Below, piece by piece: positions 23,647 to 36,344 of a DNA stretch of 64,000 nt. The position numbers and the translations under genes are program-made. The notes beneath the pieces were generated by a model that was not told where the DNA came from, made no database searches, and worked only from the letters and a program-made list of their open reading frames with translations. The stretch comes from Isoetes taiwanensis. Its lineage: Eukaryota > Streptophyta > Lycopodiopsida > Isoetales > Isoetaceae. Every line of letters begins with the position of its first letter. Positions within the stretch are counted from its first letter, which is position 1. Location of the stretch: the NCBI GenBank assembly GCA_021234155.1, contig JAJEKV010000072.1:3310299-3374298 (forward strand), given 5' to 3'.

Positions 23647-24940
23647 CATTAATGAGGTCACAGTTAAAAGGTCTACATGGGTTATAAACTCAACACATAG
23701 GCAAATTAAGTACAGTAACTATGACTATTAGCTTTATCTTTAAATCTTCGATGAGAAATATGCCTATGACATGGACCACATTTAAGATTATATGAATGGT
23801 CTTATATGAAATATACAATGATGCACATGTGGTCGTCAAAGAAGATGATATAAAACCAAAATGGTTAGTTACTCATGCTGCACGCAAAAATGGAACAGCA
23901 CGGAAATTTTTACGATAATGACCATGAATGGGGAAGGGGGAGATGATATAATCATTTTTCTATCTCTTCTACCTCTATAAGCTCTGTTACCTTGGGTGGC
24001 CACACGTAGGGCTGTAAACAAACCGAATAGCAAAGTTATGGGATTGAGTGGGGATTCTAGGGCCTGGATACGATTAGTTTCTGTCCTTTTCATAAATGTT
24101 ACTATGCTAAACTCGGGATAAAGTTTAATACTAACCTAAGAGGATCAAGGTTAATTGATCCAGGGCCTGACTTCGATTATGTTGTCCATCATAGCGTGAA
24201 ATTTTATTAAATAGATATAAGAACTGATTAAACGAATAAATGTGCGTGTAGACAAGATTACACAAGGCGCCAGCCTTCTTGAAATACAGTTTTTCTTACA
24301 TAGTGCAACTGTAAGTGTTCGAGGCATTCATGACCTAACATCATTATTTAAATGTTTTCTAAACATATGTAAAGATTGTAGAATAATACTTTGAAATATT
24401 ACTTTTGAGATGCCATTTATAATTTTGACATATTACAAAAGTTTATGAGGAACACTTCTATATATTTTTTGTGACGCAACGACTTTGCCATACAAAAAAT
24501 GACACCTTTATGGCAAAAACACAAGAGAGAAAAATCTTGGCACGTGGACTTTATAATCATGAACTCTATGATATTTAGAGAGACAAAGCCTTCAACAATA
24601 TTCAAGAACATTCTAGAATTTCCCCCAATCGTGTTATAAATCCATTAGAAATATTAGAAGATTCAAATATGCAAACATAAATCAAAATAAGTGGTAGAGC
24701 ATTCATTTCATCCATATCTGTGTATACAATCTCAATGACTTGATTATGTTCCTCCTTTTTTCCTTTCTCTCTTTCTCTTTATTAGGGATCAATTACAAAA
24801 GAGGCATGACTGCGGAGAATAGGTGGCAATGGAATATGGAATTATTATTATGAAACACCTATTTTTTCGTTGTAATCCTCAATTATGATTAATTTTTGGC
24901 TATAAAATTATATGTATTTTTAGCTCTTATTGATTTTAAA
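23647..24940. other. Non-coding stretch, no gene recognised
   Basis: AT-rich. The ORFs at 23869-24093 and 24417-24611 (minus) show no domain. Confidence 0.4.
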
Positions 24941-26351
24941 AATTTGTATAATTTATCTTCAGATTAAAAGTATGATGGTTATTAAAGTATAAAATTGCTT
25001 TTTAAACTAATTTTCACTTTAACATCTAAGATAAATTTTGTATGATTAAAATTTTATTTTTTCAAAATATTTAATGAAGTAAATTTTAGATTGAAATTGA
25101 TTAGATTATTTCCTTTATGTTTTAATAAAAAAATAAATATTTATTATTGTTTAATTTTCAATATATTCAATAATAAATTATTCAATAGCTATGTTGAATA
25201 ATTATTATTCAATAATTATCAATAATAGTTAACTAATAACTTTATCATTTAAACATATCCATGTAAAGTGTACCAACTGGGTAATACCCATCCTTGAATT
25301 TTACACTGTACTTCCGCATCAATCGTTTTGTAAACCCCTCTAAAATGGCATTGAGTTCAGCAGGAACATAGATATCACCACTCTCTTTTGCCCCTCGTCT
25401 CTGGTGGTGCTCAACCAATGCCTCTTCCATAGACGTTATAGATGATTTGACCACCTTCCCAGCTTTCACCTCCACAAATCCCTTGATATCTGCAATTCCA
25501 ATCTTCCAATATGTTGGGTTCCAAACCTGTTACACTTAACACTTAAATATTAATCATTAAGCCTAAAAATCAGCACCATTGATTCCTAATCCTAAACAAC
25601 AGGCCCACCTGAAGGTAGATGGGTTCAATTGGCAACATATTCAGGAATCTCTTCTCAGCTTCATTTATTGCATACATAGCCGCCTGCAACGTGTCGCGGC
25701 CCTCTAATGTCCCTTTTTTGCACTCGACCATCAACCGTAGTAGCCATTTGAGTTCCCCATAAAAAGCAGCCAATGAAGGATCTTTTTTCAGAATCTCCTT
25801 TATTTTCAAATGAATAGTGGAACAACCAATATCCATTTGTCAACCTTGATTGTTGGCTTTTTTATTCACAGTGTTTTGGATTTCGTCCTGATCACTACAT
25901 CAAAATTATGGTCTAATCAGAAACGTAGAAACAATTGAAGCAAGTTAACTTTGAACTACTGTAAATGGTCGAACTACCAAGGAATAAAAAGATACCTTGA
26001 TGAGTATTTTTAGAAGTATAAAAGTTTGTAAATTATGAAATTCTCATAATAGTTTAAAGTCAACCGCTTATCAAACTATTATATTTCATTTAAAAATTTC
26101 ATGATTGCCAAATTTTAAATTGAAACTTTTATATTCTTGAAATGTCTAATTCTAAATAGATCCAAGCGAAACTTATTTTGGAAAGCAATTTTATTCTTTG
26201 ATATCTATTATAGCTTTAATTCAAAGATATATACTTAAAACTTGTAAAAATTATCACAACCAAGACGAATTAAACAATACATACATTTTTAAAATGGCAT
26301 CCTTGAAGTGCTATCTAATAAATCTGAATAAGTCCAAGTTTTGTTAAATAT
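24941..26351 (+). mobile_element. Foldback element copy 2 with internal gene fragment
   Basis: The left part 24941-25250 matches 16055-16340 of copy 1. The right part from 26003 matches 16365-16601 and 23504-23646. The right terminus (minus) reads AATATTTAACAAAACTTGGA, the inverted partner of the left end of copy 1. The outermost left terminus is missing. In place of about 25-30 bases in the middle of copy 1, copy 2 has about 750 bases (25251-26002) with spliced-gene structure. The long inverted ends resemble MULE or foldback elements. Confidence 0.75.
25251..25887 (-). pseudogene. Unidentified plant gene fragment captured inside foldback copy 2
   Basis: Two exons can be read on the minus strand. 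The first runs from 25887 (after an acceptor GATCAG) to 25609 and includes KIKEILKKDPSLAAFYGELK and KRFLNMLPIEPIYLQ. It is joined by an 82-base GT-AG intron (25608-25527) to a second exon, VWNPTYWKIGIADIKGFVEV, later DIYVPAELNAILEGFTKRLM and KFKDGYYPVGTLYMD, ending near 25251. Splicing keeps the frame. One TGA interrupts exon 1 upstream of an ATG (likely CGA to TGA). The composition is that of a globular protein, but I do not recognise the family. It sits exactly between the inverted arms of the transposon, as captured exons do in Pack-type elements. Confidence 0.6.
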
Positions 26352-29217
26352 TGTCATAAGTGTCCCGATCGTAACTGAATTGTTCTTTTCTTCTTTTGCA
26401 AATCTTTCGATCTTGACCGCAGCAGCGAGCAGCTAATTCATCGTATGGATATGTATGTTTCTTTCGAGTATGTATGCGGTTTATAATTTCTCTTTGATTT
26501 ATTAAGCATTTTCTTGGAATTAGGGAGGCCCTCTAACTCCTTGGTATATCTAATGAAAATGTGTAAAGAAACCTTCCAAGTCACCCACAAGTTTTGTATG
26601 CCCTTTCTACTGAGTTCCCTGTGGACCTGTGGATACGTAAGGGATAGCCGGATAATAATATCCTTTAAAGTATACTTGATTTGAAGATCTGCATAAGACA
26701 ATTTCAACTTTATAGACAAATGTTGATATCTTTTAAAAGGAGAACCAATCTATGAATGCAAACACTATTCTATTATTTTAAGAGAATCATACTTTCCATT
26801 CTTCTAAGTCTATATGATTAGTTAACAACATTTCTGTAATGCTTGTTTCATTCGAAAGAAAATTTAATTGATTGATGTATGACATAATCGCAAATTTGTA
26901 TTTATTACTATAAATCTGGCTATATTATACAATGCTTGACGCATATTTGGATAAGCACTTCTGAATTTATAGAACTACATTCTGACATAATCACGATTTC
27001 TAGGGTTTGCCTAAGAATGACATGATAGATTTTGCTGATAACAATATCACTTTTGGAACATGGAGTGAAACACAACTGAGTGCATGGGATACAACATTCA
27101 TTAATAATATGGCATATTTAACAAAATTTGGATTTATTCAAATAAAATAGATATACACTCTAAAGAAATTTGTAACTTTGAATTTGGAATGGAGTTTTTG
27201 GGAGTTTTCGAGGCACATAGGTGCCAAAAGTTGTCAAGAGTGATGGCAACTTGTCAAAATGGATTTCAAGTAAAGGGGATGTTACTAATGAATTGTTTAT
27301 AATGGCAAAAATCTAGAAATCATATCAGAAATTCTTTTGAATACTTGACAGGCAAAATTTCATTGAAGTAAAAGTCAATAAGTCACGATAACATTGTATT
27401 CAAGCAAATTATGGCCTTAAACACAATAAAAGATCATTTAAAAAATAGAGGATAAAAACATTTCAGCTTGATCTCTATGAACCAAACTGAAGAAGGCACA
27501 GTAACGTCTCAAATTACTTCGCAAACATAAACATCATGTATCAGTAGTTCTTGAAGCACGTCTGGGCCTTCAAAAATCTTCTATAAAAGTTCTCCTTGTT
27601 TATAGTTTCAATTTTGAGGGTTTCAGCATATCAGGGCACAAATTTAGGTTTGTTAGATTCTTGGGATGTGGGAATCCAAGAATAGATAAGCTTCAAGGGC
27701 AATAGCAAAGAATCCGACATGATCTAAGCTCATTCAGGGCTTGCCCGACCATATTTCCGTGAGGAACTCGCGATAGGGTTCCATATTTTCTCGATGTTTT
27801 TGCTAGTATTTACTGTATTTTGAGCGTCCAACCATGGTTTAAAGATTTTTTAAGAAAAGAAATGATCATAGCTTTAGGACCTTCTATGATTTGAACCATG
27901 GTGGACCAGAAAAAATGGAGAATCTTGAGGTCTGATCGAAAAAAGTGAAGGAGGAATAAAACAAAGTGTTATATGGTAATCATGGTAGGGTAAAATACAT
28001 CCATGATGGGATCATAAAACATTTCTAGATAGATGCCTCGTTCAAAGTATCGTCCCAAAATTTGAGCTAATCCTAAACAATTGGGAAGGAAATATACAGG
28101 AGTAATTAAAATTATACATGATTGTTAACACTCATCCAATGTATTGAAACTACTTGGTGAGCTTGATTACCTTGCTAAGAAGGAATCATTACATGGATAA
28201 TCCTTGACCATGTATAAAGCTAGTACCTCCAAGGAATAATCCAACCGAATGAAAAGAAGTAATCTAACAAGTCCGGCCTTATGATGACATCAACTCAATT
28301 GGTGGGAGTATTTCAAAAGTCTAAATAACAAAGAGAGGGAGAATATCTAGAATAGGAAGATGAATTATACATTTAGAATACACCTAAAACAAGAAGCATA
28401 TGTAGTTGCATTCCATAGTCTTTCAGAACCAAAGAAAATGTCATTATGACAAAACCTTATGGGTTAGAAACGTTCTAACTAATTGGGTAACCCATAGCTT
28501 TATTGAAATAAAACATGATAAGTGCACCCACCATAGGCGGTTAAATATGTTTAGCTATGGCTAGTAAATTAATGCGTTAAGTAAGAAGCATATAACCTCT
28601 TAAGGTGGAGAGAATAGCCATGACGCTAGGTGCAACATCAATTAAGGGGCTACGATGCATTGGACAATGCCATTGAAAGGGTGTAGGACCATTTTCTTTG
28701 CGAAGTGGGGGCTCAATCTTATGAGTGAACCTACTTGTCGATTTAGTTGACCCTTAGGATAGAATCCATTCCGGCAGGTAATATAGAGTATAAGATAAAT
28801 AGATGCTTTAATGCCCATGAGAACTTTAGCATGTGAAACTAACACAGTAACTGACTACACCAAAGAGGTGGAGCGAATTCATGGAAGCAATTGCAACGAC
28901 CAAGTCGTCTCCAAATTAGTCGACACTGGCCGGTGCATGAGCTAAGGTGGGAAGAGTGCCAGCCTGTCAAATGAGTGTGTTAGCTTTAGCATATGTGTTG
29001 GAGCTAGAGTGTTATGCATCCTAGTATAGCTAAGATGCATATATATAAAAGAAGAATTTCATTAAATTTAGAATATAGACAAGTTGGAATAATTTTTATA
29101 TACCTCGGAGGGTTATGTATACCTCTATACTTGTAGTAGTACAGTTATGTATATTACAAAAGATTATGTATACTTGTTGTATAATAACATAACCAGATTA
29201 CAAATACTATTACTCTT
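26352..29217. other. Non-coding stretch with one foldback-end fragment
   Basis: No gene was recognised. ATATTTAACAAAATTTGGAT, then TTATTCAAAT, at 27114-27150 repeats the foldback terminus. The ORFs at 26438-26719 and 28642-28845 (minus) show no domain. Confidence 0.45.
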
Positions 29218-29720
29218 CTGAATCATCGTCACCAGGCGCTCCAGAGATCCTTTCGATCATGAACAATTGATGCTCTCTATTCTATATAAGATGGATGATA
29301 ACATCGAAGGGATCAGGATAATGGCGGGCAGGATTGATAGCAACAGTGGTTAGCCAGTCTTCAAGCGCTATACCTCACTCGCGGCACTGCAAGAGGTCCT
29401 CATGGTTTATCTTGCAAGTAATGAAATCACGTACAGGACCAGAATATGCCATAGCTAGACGGAGGCTATACCCACCAACTATTGATGGTATATACATAGA
29501 AATTATTGGATATACAAACTACGTATGATACTCGTATATACCCAATAATGTTGCTGCAGTGGACATCAATAATTTTATGGGTATATGTATAGCTGCATTC
29601 GATGGCATAAGGCATTCATTTGTTATGTCTCGACGTCCGGCTAGAGTTCATCAGAGGTCGGATTATCCTCCTCCTGCTGAACATCTGGATTCCATTACTT
29701 TCTCTATGAGCTTCAAAGAT
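29218..29720 (-). pseudogene. Coding-like remnant, unidentified
   Basis: A minus-strand frame from about 29460 down to 29218 reads AYSGPVRDFITCKINHEDLL, a stop, then LEDWLTTVAINPARHYPDPF and MIERISGAPGDDDSEE with one further stop. A second patch near 29640-29690 reads NPDVQQEEDNPTSDEL. This may be the C-terminal continuation of the transposase gene to the right, or a separate gene. No family was recognised. Confidence 0.35.
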
Positions 29721-30936
29721 CTATATGCATGCAACAAAGAGGTATCATCTTTGATCCCTGGCTGAATGGTATAACAGAGTGTCGAGCGAGAGATTCCCCC
29801 GACGAGTACCGTGTTGTTATCAATCTTGTTTGGGTTCCAGAGCGCGAAGTTATGAGCTTGATAATATCACCAATGCCTATAATATATAAATCATGTATGC
29901 TATAAAAGTATTATGTGTGATAAACAAATAAATGTACGGTATAAGTGTATTATGCAGTTATTTAAGATGTAAGCATTTATATGTGATCTAAGTTATAGTA
30001 ATGTACAAGATCCAGTGTATTAAGATGAATAAGATATGTATTAAAAGTGCAAGATCTCATGTATTAAGATGAATGTGCTATGTCTTTCCACATGTCTACA
30101 ATATATTTTGGAATTTGGACAGTTTTTGACCTCTTGCCATTGACATCCCAAGCATAATGAATAGCATCTAAATTTTCATACCTTGAAGGATTGGAAGGAT
30201 TAGGCTTCTAACGCTTAGTTAAGCAGTCTTTGTAGTCCCGTCCAGTAGGCTTCACCATGATATATGGCCAAAATATGTAGATTCTGGATCAAGAACAACA
30301 TTCTCCTCTGCATATCCTAACCTGATGGCAGTGTTGTCATCTCCAAATCTGACTAGAACAAACATACCTTTTGTCACATGTACATGAGGATCAAGCTCTC
30401 CAAGAGGCATCACTGGATGCCCATCTGAAGGGCCACAATAAGATGGTAAAGGTCGCGTGATCAAGGCAGATACGTCGATCTTTGGAACAAATGCAACTTC
30501 TTCTAGAGGAGCTTGTCTTGTTTGTGGCCAAAATGCATCATTTCGAGGATGTCCTGGAGCAACATCCTCCGAAGAGATAAGAAGCTGGCTCCAATACTCA
30601 ACACTTGCCGTGTATTGCCTTGCAAACAAGCTAGTTTCTTAATTCTTACATGTCCTTCCATAAGGAAATGTATTTGTTGATGCTATCCTTCAACCCTAGA
30701 AGATCTTTCAATGTTGGTCTAGGAGGAATATTTTGTGGCACACCACTTGGTAGCATTGGCTGACCATGTTCATTCTCTTTCCACATTCTAACTCCTGGAG
30801 AATCTGCTGGTAGCCACTCTTTATATGTAGGACGCATATTGTATAACAGGCCAATCTCCTGCCATCTTAAATTTGAAGAGCAACAGTTCTGTATGAACAA
30901 CCATGCGTTGGCCCTTATCAGGGATGTTTGTCGTAT

Positions 30937-31036
30937 TGCATGCTGACTTGGCTGTTGAGTTGGCTGTTGACTTGTCTGTTGACTTGCATGTTGTCTTCTC
31001 TGCCGACTTGCCTGCTGACTTGTCTGCTGACTTGCC
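30937..31036 (-). repeat. 12-bp coding repeat (K-S-A-[DGE] type)
   Basis: About eight copies of a 12-base unit (plus strand GACTTGTCTGCT and variants) encode AGKSADKSAGKSAEK-like residues near the C-terminus of the transposase frame. Confidence 0.8.
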
Positions 31037-33889
31037 TGCAGTTAGATTGATGTTACCAACAACATCACATTGGGCTAGTATATGTGAATGAGTCTGCAAA
31101 CTTTTACGTATGTTTTCATGGATATCATCCTCCAATTCAAACATATTATATCCTATATCCTTCATGTCAAAATTGCAGGAGACAACCAAGTGACTGTAAA
31201 CACTGCAATCTGGCTCATATTCAAGTAGTTCATACCTGCTGTCTCCCACAAGTTTATAAAACTTGCCTGTGACCACCACTTCCCTCCTCCCAAATTTTGG
31301 CCCCAAGGATCTTTGTATGCTTTCTCTACAACATGCTTAGGTATAGTACACTTTAAGATGTAGAAATCAACCTTCTCCTTATTATCTGTTGGAGCAACCA
31401 CTGCAAAGTTCTCTCCTACATCTATAATATCTGATTTCCACTCAGCATCTCCCTCATAGACTGGCCCATCAACAAGTGCAGCATCATCCTCGTCCCTGGT
31501 CTTAATTCTGAAAACGTCCAGGGACCTATCCTATCTTTGTGTATGCACTTACTGTACTTACCCACCCAACAATTATGACAAAAGCATGAGTAATTCATAT
31601 GTGCAACTTGAGTGGCATCCTTGGAGTTCACTGGCCTGATGCTATGAAATTTACTGGACCCTGTTAAAGTAGCACAGTCGAACTGCTCAACTCGGCTTAC
31701 TTCATCCAGCTTGATCTCCCAAAAATACCTACAAACACATATTAATGAGTAACATTGAGTAGTGTCTAATACTACAGCATTGTCACAGCAATCATGAATC
31801 CTTGAAGTAGAATGCACCTATGTTTGTCAGAATCCTTGAAGTGTTCCCTGCAGAATTGAACAACATCATGAGCATCCCGTAAAGGTTTGGAATTCCTCTT
31901 TAACATTTCATGTGTGAGTGCTCTCTTGAGAACAGCCCCTGCCCCATCATGCTCACCTGCCATTCAAACAATTATTTCTATTATCTTACAAAATGTAGGC
32001 CAATTCAAACTGATCTGAATTTACCTTTTCCATGTCATGAAGCAAAGTAGTTCCAGTTTATTGGAATGCCAGAGCTCTTATAGAATCTCCCAAGAAAGTA
32101 GAATGTTCTTGCACCCTTGAACTGGTGTGAGCAGCCATCAGACCACATTACATGGTTGTTGTATCTGACTAACTTGCTGGCCAAGTAATCAGCATGCTTG
32201 TTAAGACAGTGCTGGACGAATAAGGTGTCATGATCTCTATCATCCGAAATATAAAAATGTGTCTCCTTGATGATATTCCTGTCACCACTGCTGAAAGAGT
32301 CCTCTTCAACCTCTCTTGCTGTTGCATGCCTGTAACTGATGTGCACAAGTATTATGCACTGATCATTTCTCCATGCAAGCTTTGGATTTCCTGCTGTATT
32401 TTGAAGGTATATTTTTCAGCAAAATCTATGACTGATACCACAGTGTTTTTTGGGAAAGTGCCTAGACATTCTCTGAATTGCTTTGCTTACCACCTTGCCT
32501 CATAGTTATGAGGAATGAATTCAGTCACAATCTTTTTGGCATAAGACAGCACATCTGCTGTTGAACTGGTCTTGTATACAAGCTTCACAATTGGCTTTGG
32601 AAACAATTTTGTCCCACCATTGCCATCAACCTCTTTTCCTGATTCAAAAACCTGAAAAGAAGAAAGTACAACCCCAAAAGAAGTTTAAGACAACCTCAAA
32701 TGAAAAAACTTAATGTGCTTCACATACCCTGTCAAAGGTTTTCCATTCTACCAAATGCCCTGAACTCTTGCTCAATTCTTTAGGACACATAGGTAACTTA
32801 GAAGGGCCACAGGCTTTGCATTTCAGCAACATCCAGTCATGAGCATACCACTCATCTGCAACATCTTTAGCACATACAATTGACCTCCACAAATCACTTG
32901 ATGATTTGTAGGTCATTGCATTTGCTTCACATTTCGGTCCAGCACCACAGACAGAACAAGTACAACTGCAGTCAGCACCATGAATATTTCTATCTAGCCT
33001 AATTTTGTTTAGTGCTTGTCTGACATAGTCAAGCCTCATGTGGTACACACAACAGCAAGTTTCTCTATCCTTTACTTTTCGAATGAATGGAGGTTTTAGT
33101 GCACGGAATGCTGAGAAAGATACTTCAAATTTTGGATATTCTCTTCGAAATCTTGCATGAAAAGTGCACTGCATTAAAAGCAACAAGTTGTTAGCATTGT
33201 GAAGAAATGAAATGATAAATTTCAAACAAAAAAAAAAACCTCAGTTTCCTCCAGAAAGTGAAGAGCATGCATTATCTTGTTTCCTTTACCAAGCCTAATC
33301 TTAATAACATGTTTCTTGCATGGTGAAACTCGTGTCTGAAAAGTCCAAAAGTTAGTTACTAATTTTTGTTGTTTCCTGCTTAGTTTATTAGATCTGGTTT
33401 TCTTTTTAAACATTTGACCATGGGCCATCACCAATTTCTGCTGTTTTCCTTCTTTGAACTGCTGTAGTAACATATCTTCTATTCAAGTTCAGGCACTTTG
33501 AAGTTCCCAAGCAATTAGTGCCAGGTACAACAGCATATACCATGGCTGAGGTCCTTGCTGTAAGCACATCCGTCGACCTGGCATACTTATGCTTTGCAAG
33601 AAAATTCCTCAAGTTGTTGACTATCTTAGTCATTGTCCCTAATTCTTTCAATTTCAACATTTCAAATTCTGGCAGCAACTTAGCAGCACCTTGAAGAACT
33701 TCTTTCCTCTCCTTTTTTGAAAGTTTTTGACATACCTTATTAGCATGTTCTGCAATCAACTTCGACATTTGTTGTTTTCTTCTCTTGCTCAAAACATCTT
33801 CCAGATCTTTGTCATCTTCTAACAATTCAGCCTCCCTTGTGCTTTTTCTTGCTTTTTGCTGCCTTTTTTTTTGTGCTTCAGATTCTGCA

Positions 33890-34270
33890 AATAACAACAG
33901 TTATGAAAATTAAGCACAATGCACATAACTTAAGCACCACAAAGGAAGTCAGTACACCACCAATAACCTGCTTCAATTTTGTCATACATGTGCTGGTCTT
34001 GGATGTCCTCTGCAGAATCAGAAAATATACTATCATATGTTGAAAATTTTGTATCGTCTTCATGGACAAAGAAATCCTCTTCTTTCTCTCTTCCAGATTC
34101 TGCAATTAATAAAACTTCTGAAAATTAAGCAATAAATTTTATTGCACATGAAAGCAATAACCTGCTTCAACTTGGTCCTCCATGTGCTGTTCTTGAATGT
34201 CTTCTGCAGATTCAACACCTGTAGCATCATATGTTGAAAACTGTGTATCTTTCTCAGCTTCTGCCAATTA
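33890..34270 (-). repeat. Tandem duplicated exon plus intron in the transposase gene
   Basis: Two adjacent minus-strand exons encode DTQFSTYDATGVESAEDIQ, then EQHMEDQVEA (about 34165-34262), and DTKFSTYDSIFSDSAEDIQ, then DQHMYDKIEA (about 33968-34098). The introns after each (GAAAATTAAGCA...) are also similar. The unit is about 195-200 bases, so a whole exon-intron unit was duplicated. Confidence 0.75.
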
Positions 34271-36344
34271 AGAACAAATCAATAACAGAACCAAATTCAA
34301 TGACCCAAGAACTGCTGATTAGTGAAGTACTGATTACCATGAATGTATTCATAGCCAAAAGATTGTTGGAACATCAGGAACATTTGCAAAAGGCTCAGTA
34401 TAAGGCGTACTCCCAGTAATTTTGGAAGCCAGTCGACCACACAGCTGCTTAAATTGCTGGGATTGCTCTTCAAGGTTATGCAAACTGGACAGTAAATTCT
34501 TAGGATCAAATCTTGTTCCATTCTTAGAAATGGCTAAAAGGAATGCACCTTCCCAATTCGCTTGCATTGGAAAACATCTGCAAAGAAAAGCAGCAGCTGC
34601 ATTCTGCCAAACAAAAGGAGCTTTGGAAAATTTGCCCACCAATTGCAAATTCCAAGCACCACCCGAATTGCTACATACAAGGGATCGCTGACTTGGACAA
34701 ACAACCGGCCGATCCTCCAAAATTGATCCAAGATCAACCGTTCCAGAGGTTGGGAAAAAATGGCGGAGGGAAAAAAAACAGTGACGGATGCCAGGACGTC
34801 ACGATGAAGGTCCGCCAGCACTCGTTAAGCACCCGATGTCCTGGATTGCCTTTTTGTGCACCACCAATAAAAAAAGACCCAGGCCAAAGAGTGTAGAGGA
34901 GAGGGGAAAACCCTGACGTACTCCAATACTACTGATTACCGGCTATCCTGATGATGTGACACGGCCTGAGCATGCCTCGTATAGCCTGTATATTGTGTTC
35001 TGCAAGTCAAGGAAGGAAGCTTGCATACATTTTCTCTTACATCATCTCTACCTCTTTTGCTTCTATGGGGGATACTTTCAGCATTTTCTTGAATAAATTT
35101 GTCTAGCACGCATTCGGTGGCCAATGTAGCAGATCTAGGCTTCTTGAAGCCCGTATTACCATGTTCAACTAGCTTTCCACCTGCTCCAAATCTGTTTTTC
35201 CAATTGTAGAATGTTGATTGACAGATACCTAAAGCCATGCACAACCTAGCCAGACAGAATTTCAGCCCCTTGAACACTATCCTGTCCTCTTCTTGTCCTG
35301 TGTAAGTCACATTCAGCACGTCAAAAAAAAAATGTAACTCTTGCATTGTATGGTTGAGAATAAAATTCTTTTCTTAATGCATGTACTTGATGCTTGGTAA
35401 GTTTCTTGTTGCAAGTATTTTTACAGCAGCTTGTCTTCATAAATTTGTTGATGGAACTTGTGGAGCATAGCCTTTCCTCTTTGCTCTTTCCCTTGGGCTC
35501 TCTTGGAATCCTATTTGTGTAAATATACTTCTTTTTCCGCTTGAATTGAGCCTGAATGTTGTCTTCAAATGATTCTAGCTCCATATCCTCATTATCTTTA
35601 GCTTCTCGGGCTTGCAGATATTGTGAGATAGTCCTTCCATGCTGTAGCATCACATCGCTATTTTCCCATTGTACAAGTGCATTTTCTATTGGCCTAAAAT
35701 CTCATCTTTGAGTTTCCTAAAAATTCATCGTCAACATCATCATGTGTATCACTGAAGACAATTATGGCCTCTGCATATTTACTTCGGTCACATGAATGAA
35801 GAATGTGGCAATGCTTGTCCAAGAGATCAGTTATTGAGAAACTAGGTGATGGTTCATCATCATCTAATGCCATTTTTGCGAGGAAATCGAGTAGCTAGAT
35901 CCATTATAGGATCAATTTCTTCATCTGCATCTGACACTGCCTCTACAGATTCTATATTTGACCTCAGTTATGAAGGAGCTAGATCAGTGGCATGATATCT
36001 TATATCCTGCCGAGGCCATTCGATAAACTTGCCCACACTTCTGCAATATTGTCAGCACCCGCACATGCAATTGGAAGGATACGAATAGGCACTACAGCCT
36101 CGGTAACTTGCACTGCTAGGTTCAGTGCATCAACATTCTTCCCATGGATGCAAGTTCTATTCAGCCAGCGACCCTTACCAACCACAACATTATTACGGAC
36201 TAGGTTCACCATATTCTCTGTGATGCTTATTGTCTAAACGAGAGGAGCAGTCGACACTGAGTCTGATGATGATGTAGAGGGACTAGCAGGCAAGTTAGGG
36301 GTTTCAGTATCAGACGTTCCAGATGACATAGGTGAGGCAGTTTC

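Larger units (their letters stand above)
30080..36344 (-). pseudogene. Decayed multi-exon DDE-like transposase gene, main part
   Basis: On the minus strand, from right to left: a VTEAVVP...LPIACAGADNIAE segment ending FIEWPRQDI (36000-36330, resembling the DUF8039-type domain of plant transposon ORFs); an acidic start MALDDDEPSPSFSITDLLDK at 35873; a Cys-rich block (TSCCKNTCNKKL) and helix-turn-helix SICQSTFYNWKNRFG-like region (35000-35650); Lys-rich coiled-coil exons (33220-33900); CCCVYH and CSCTCSVCG cysteines (32710-33190); VSVIDFAEKYTFKIQQEIQS (about 32400); MWSDGCSHQFKGARTFYFLG (about 32100); and, across a 66-base intron, HGKG-EHDGAGAVLKRAL (about 31930-32040). Cys-rich CFCHNC and a TGKFYKLVGDSRYELL domain follow. 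The spaced acidic motifs suggest a DDE nuclease. Frameshifts, for example at an A10 run (35321-35331) and near 32380, and several stops make it dead. The superfamily is not identified. Confidence 0.65.

Noticed and set aside
29334-29765. Plus-strand ORFs as genes
   Set aside because: The minus strand reads as protein-like sequence here; the plus ORFs are shadows.
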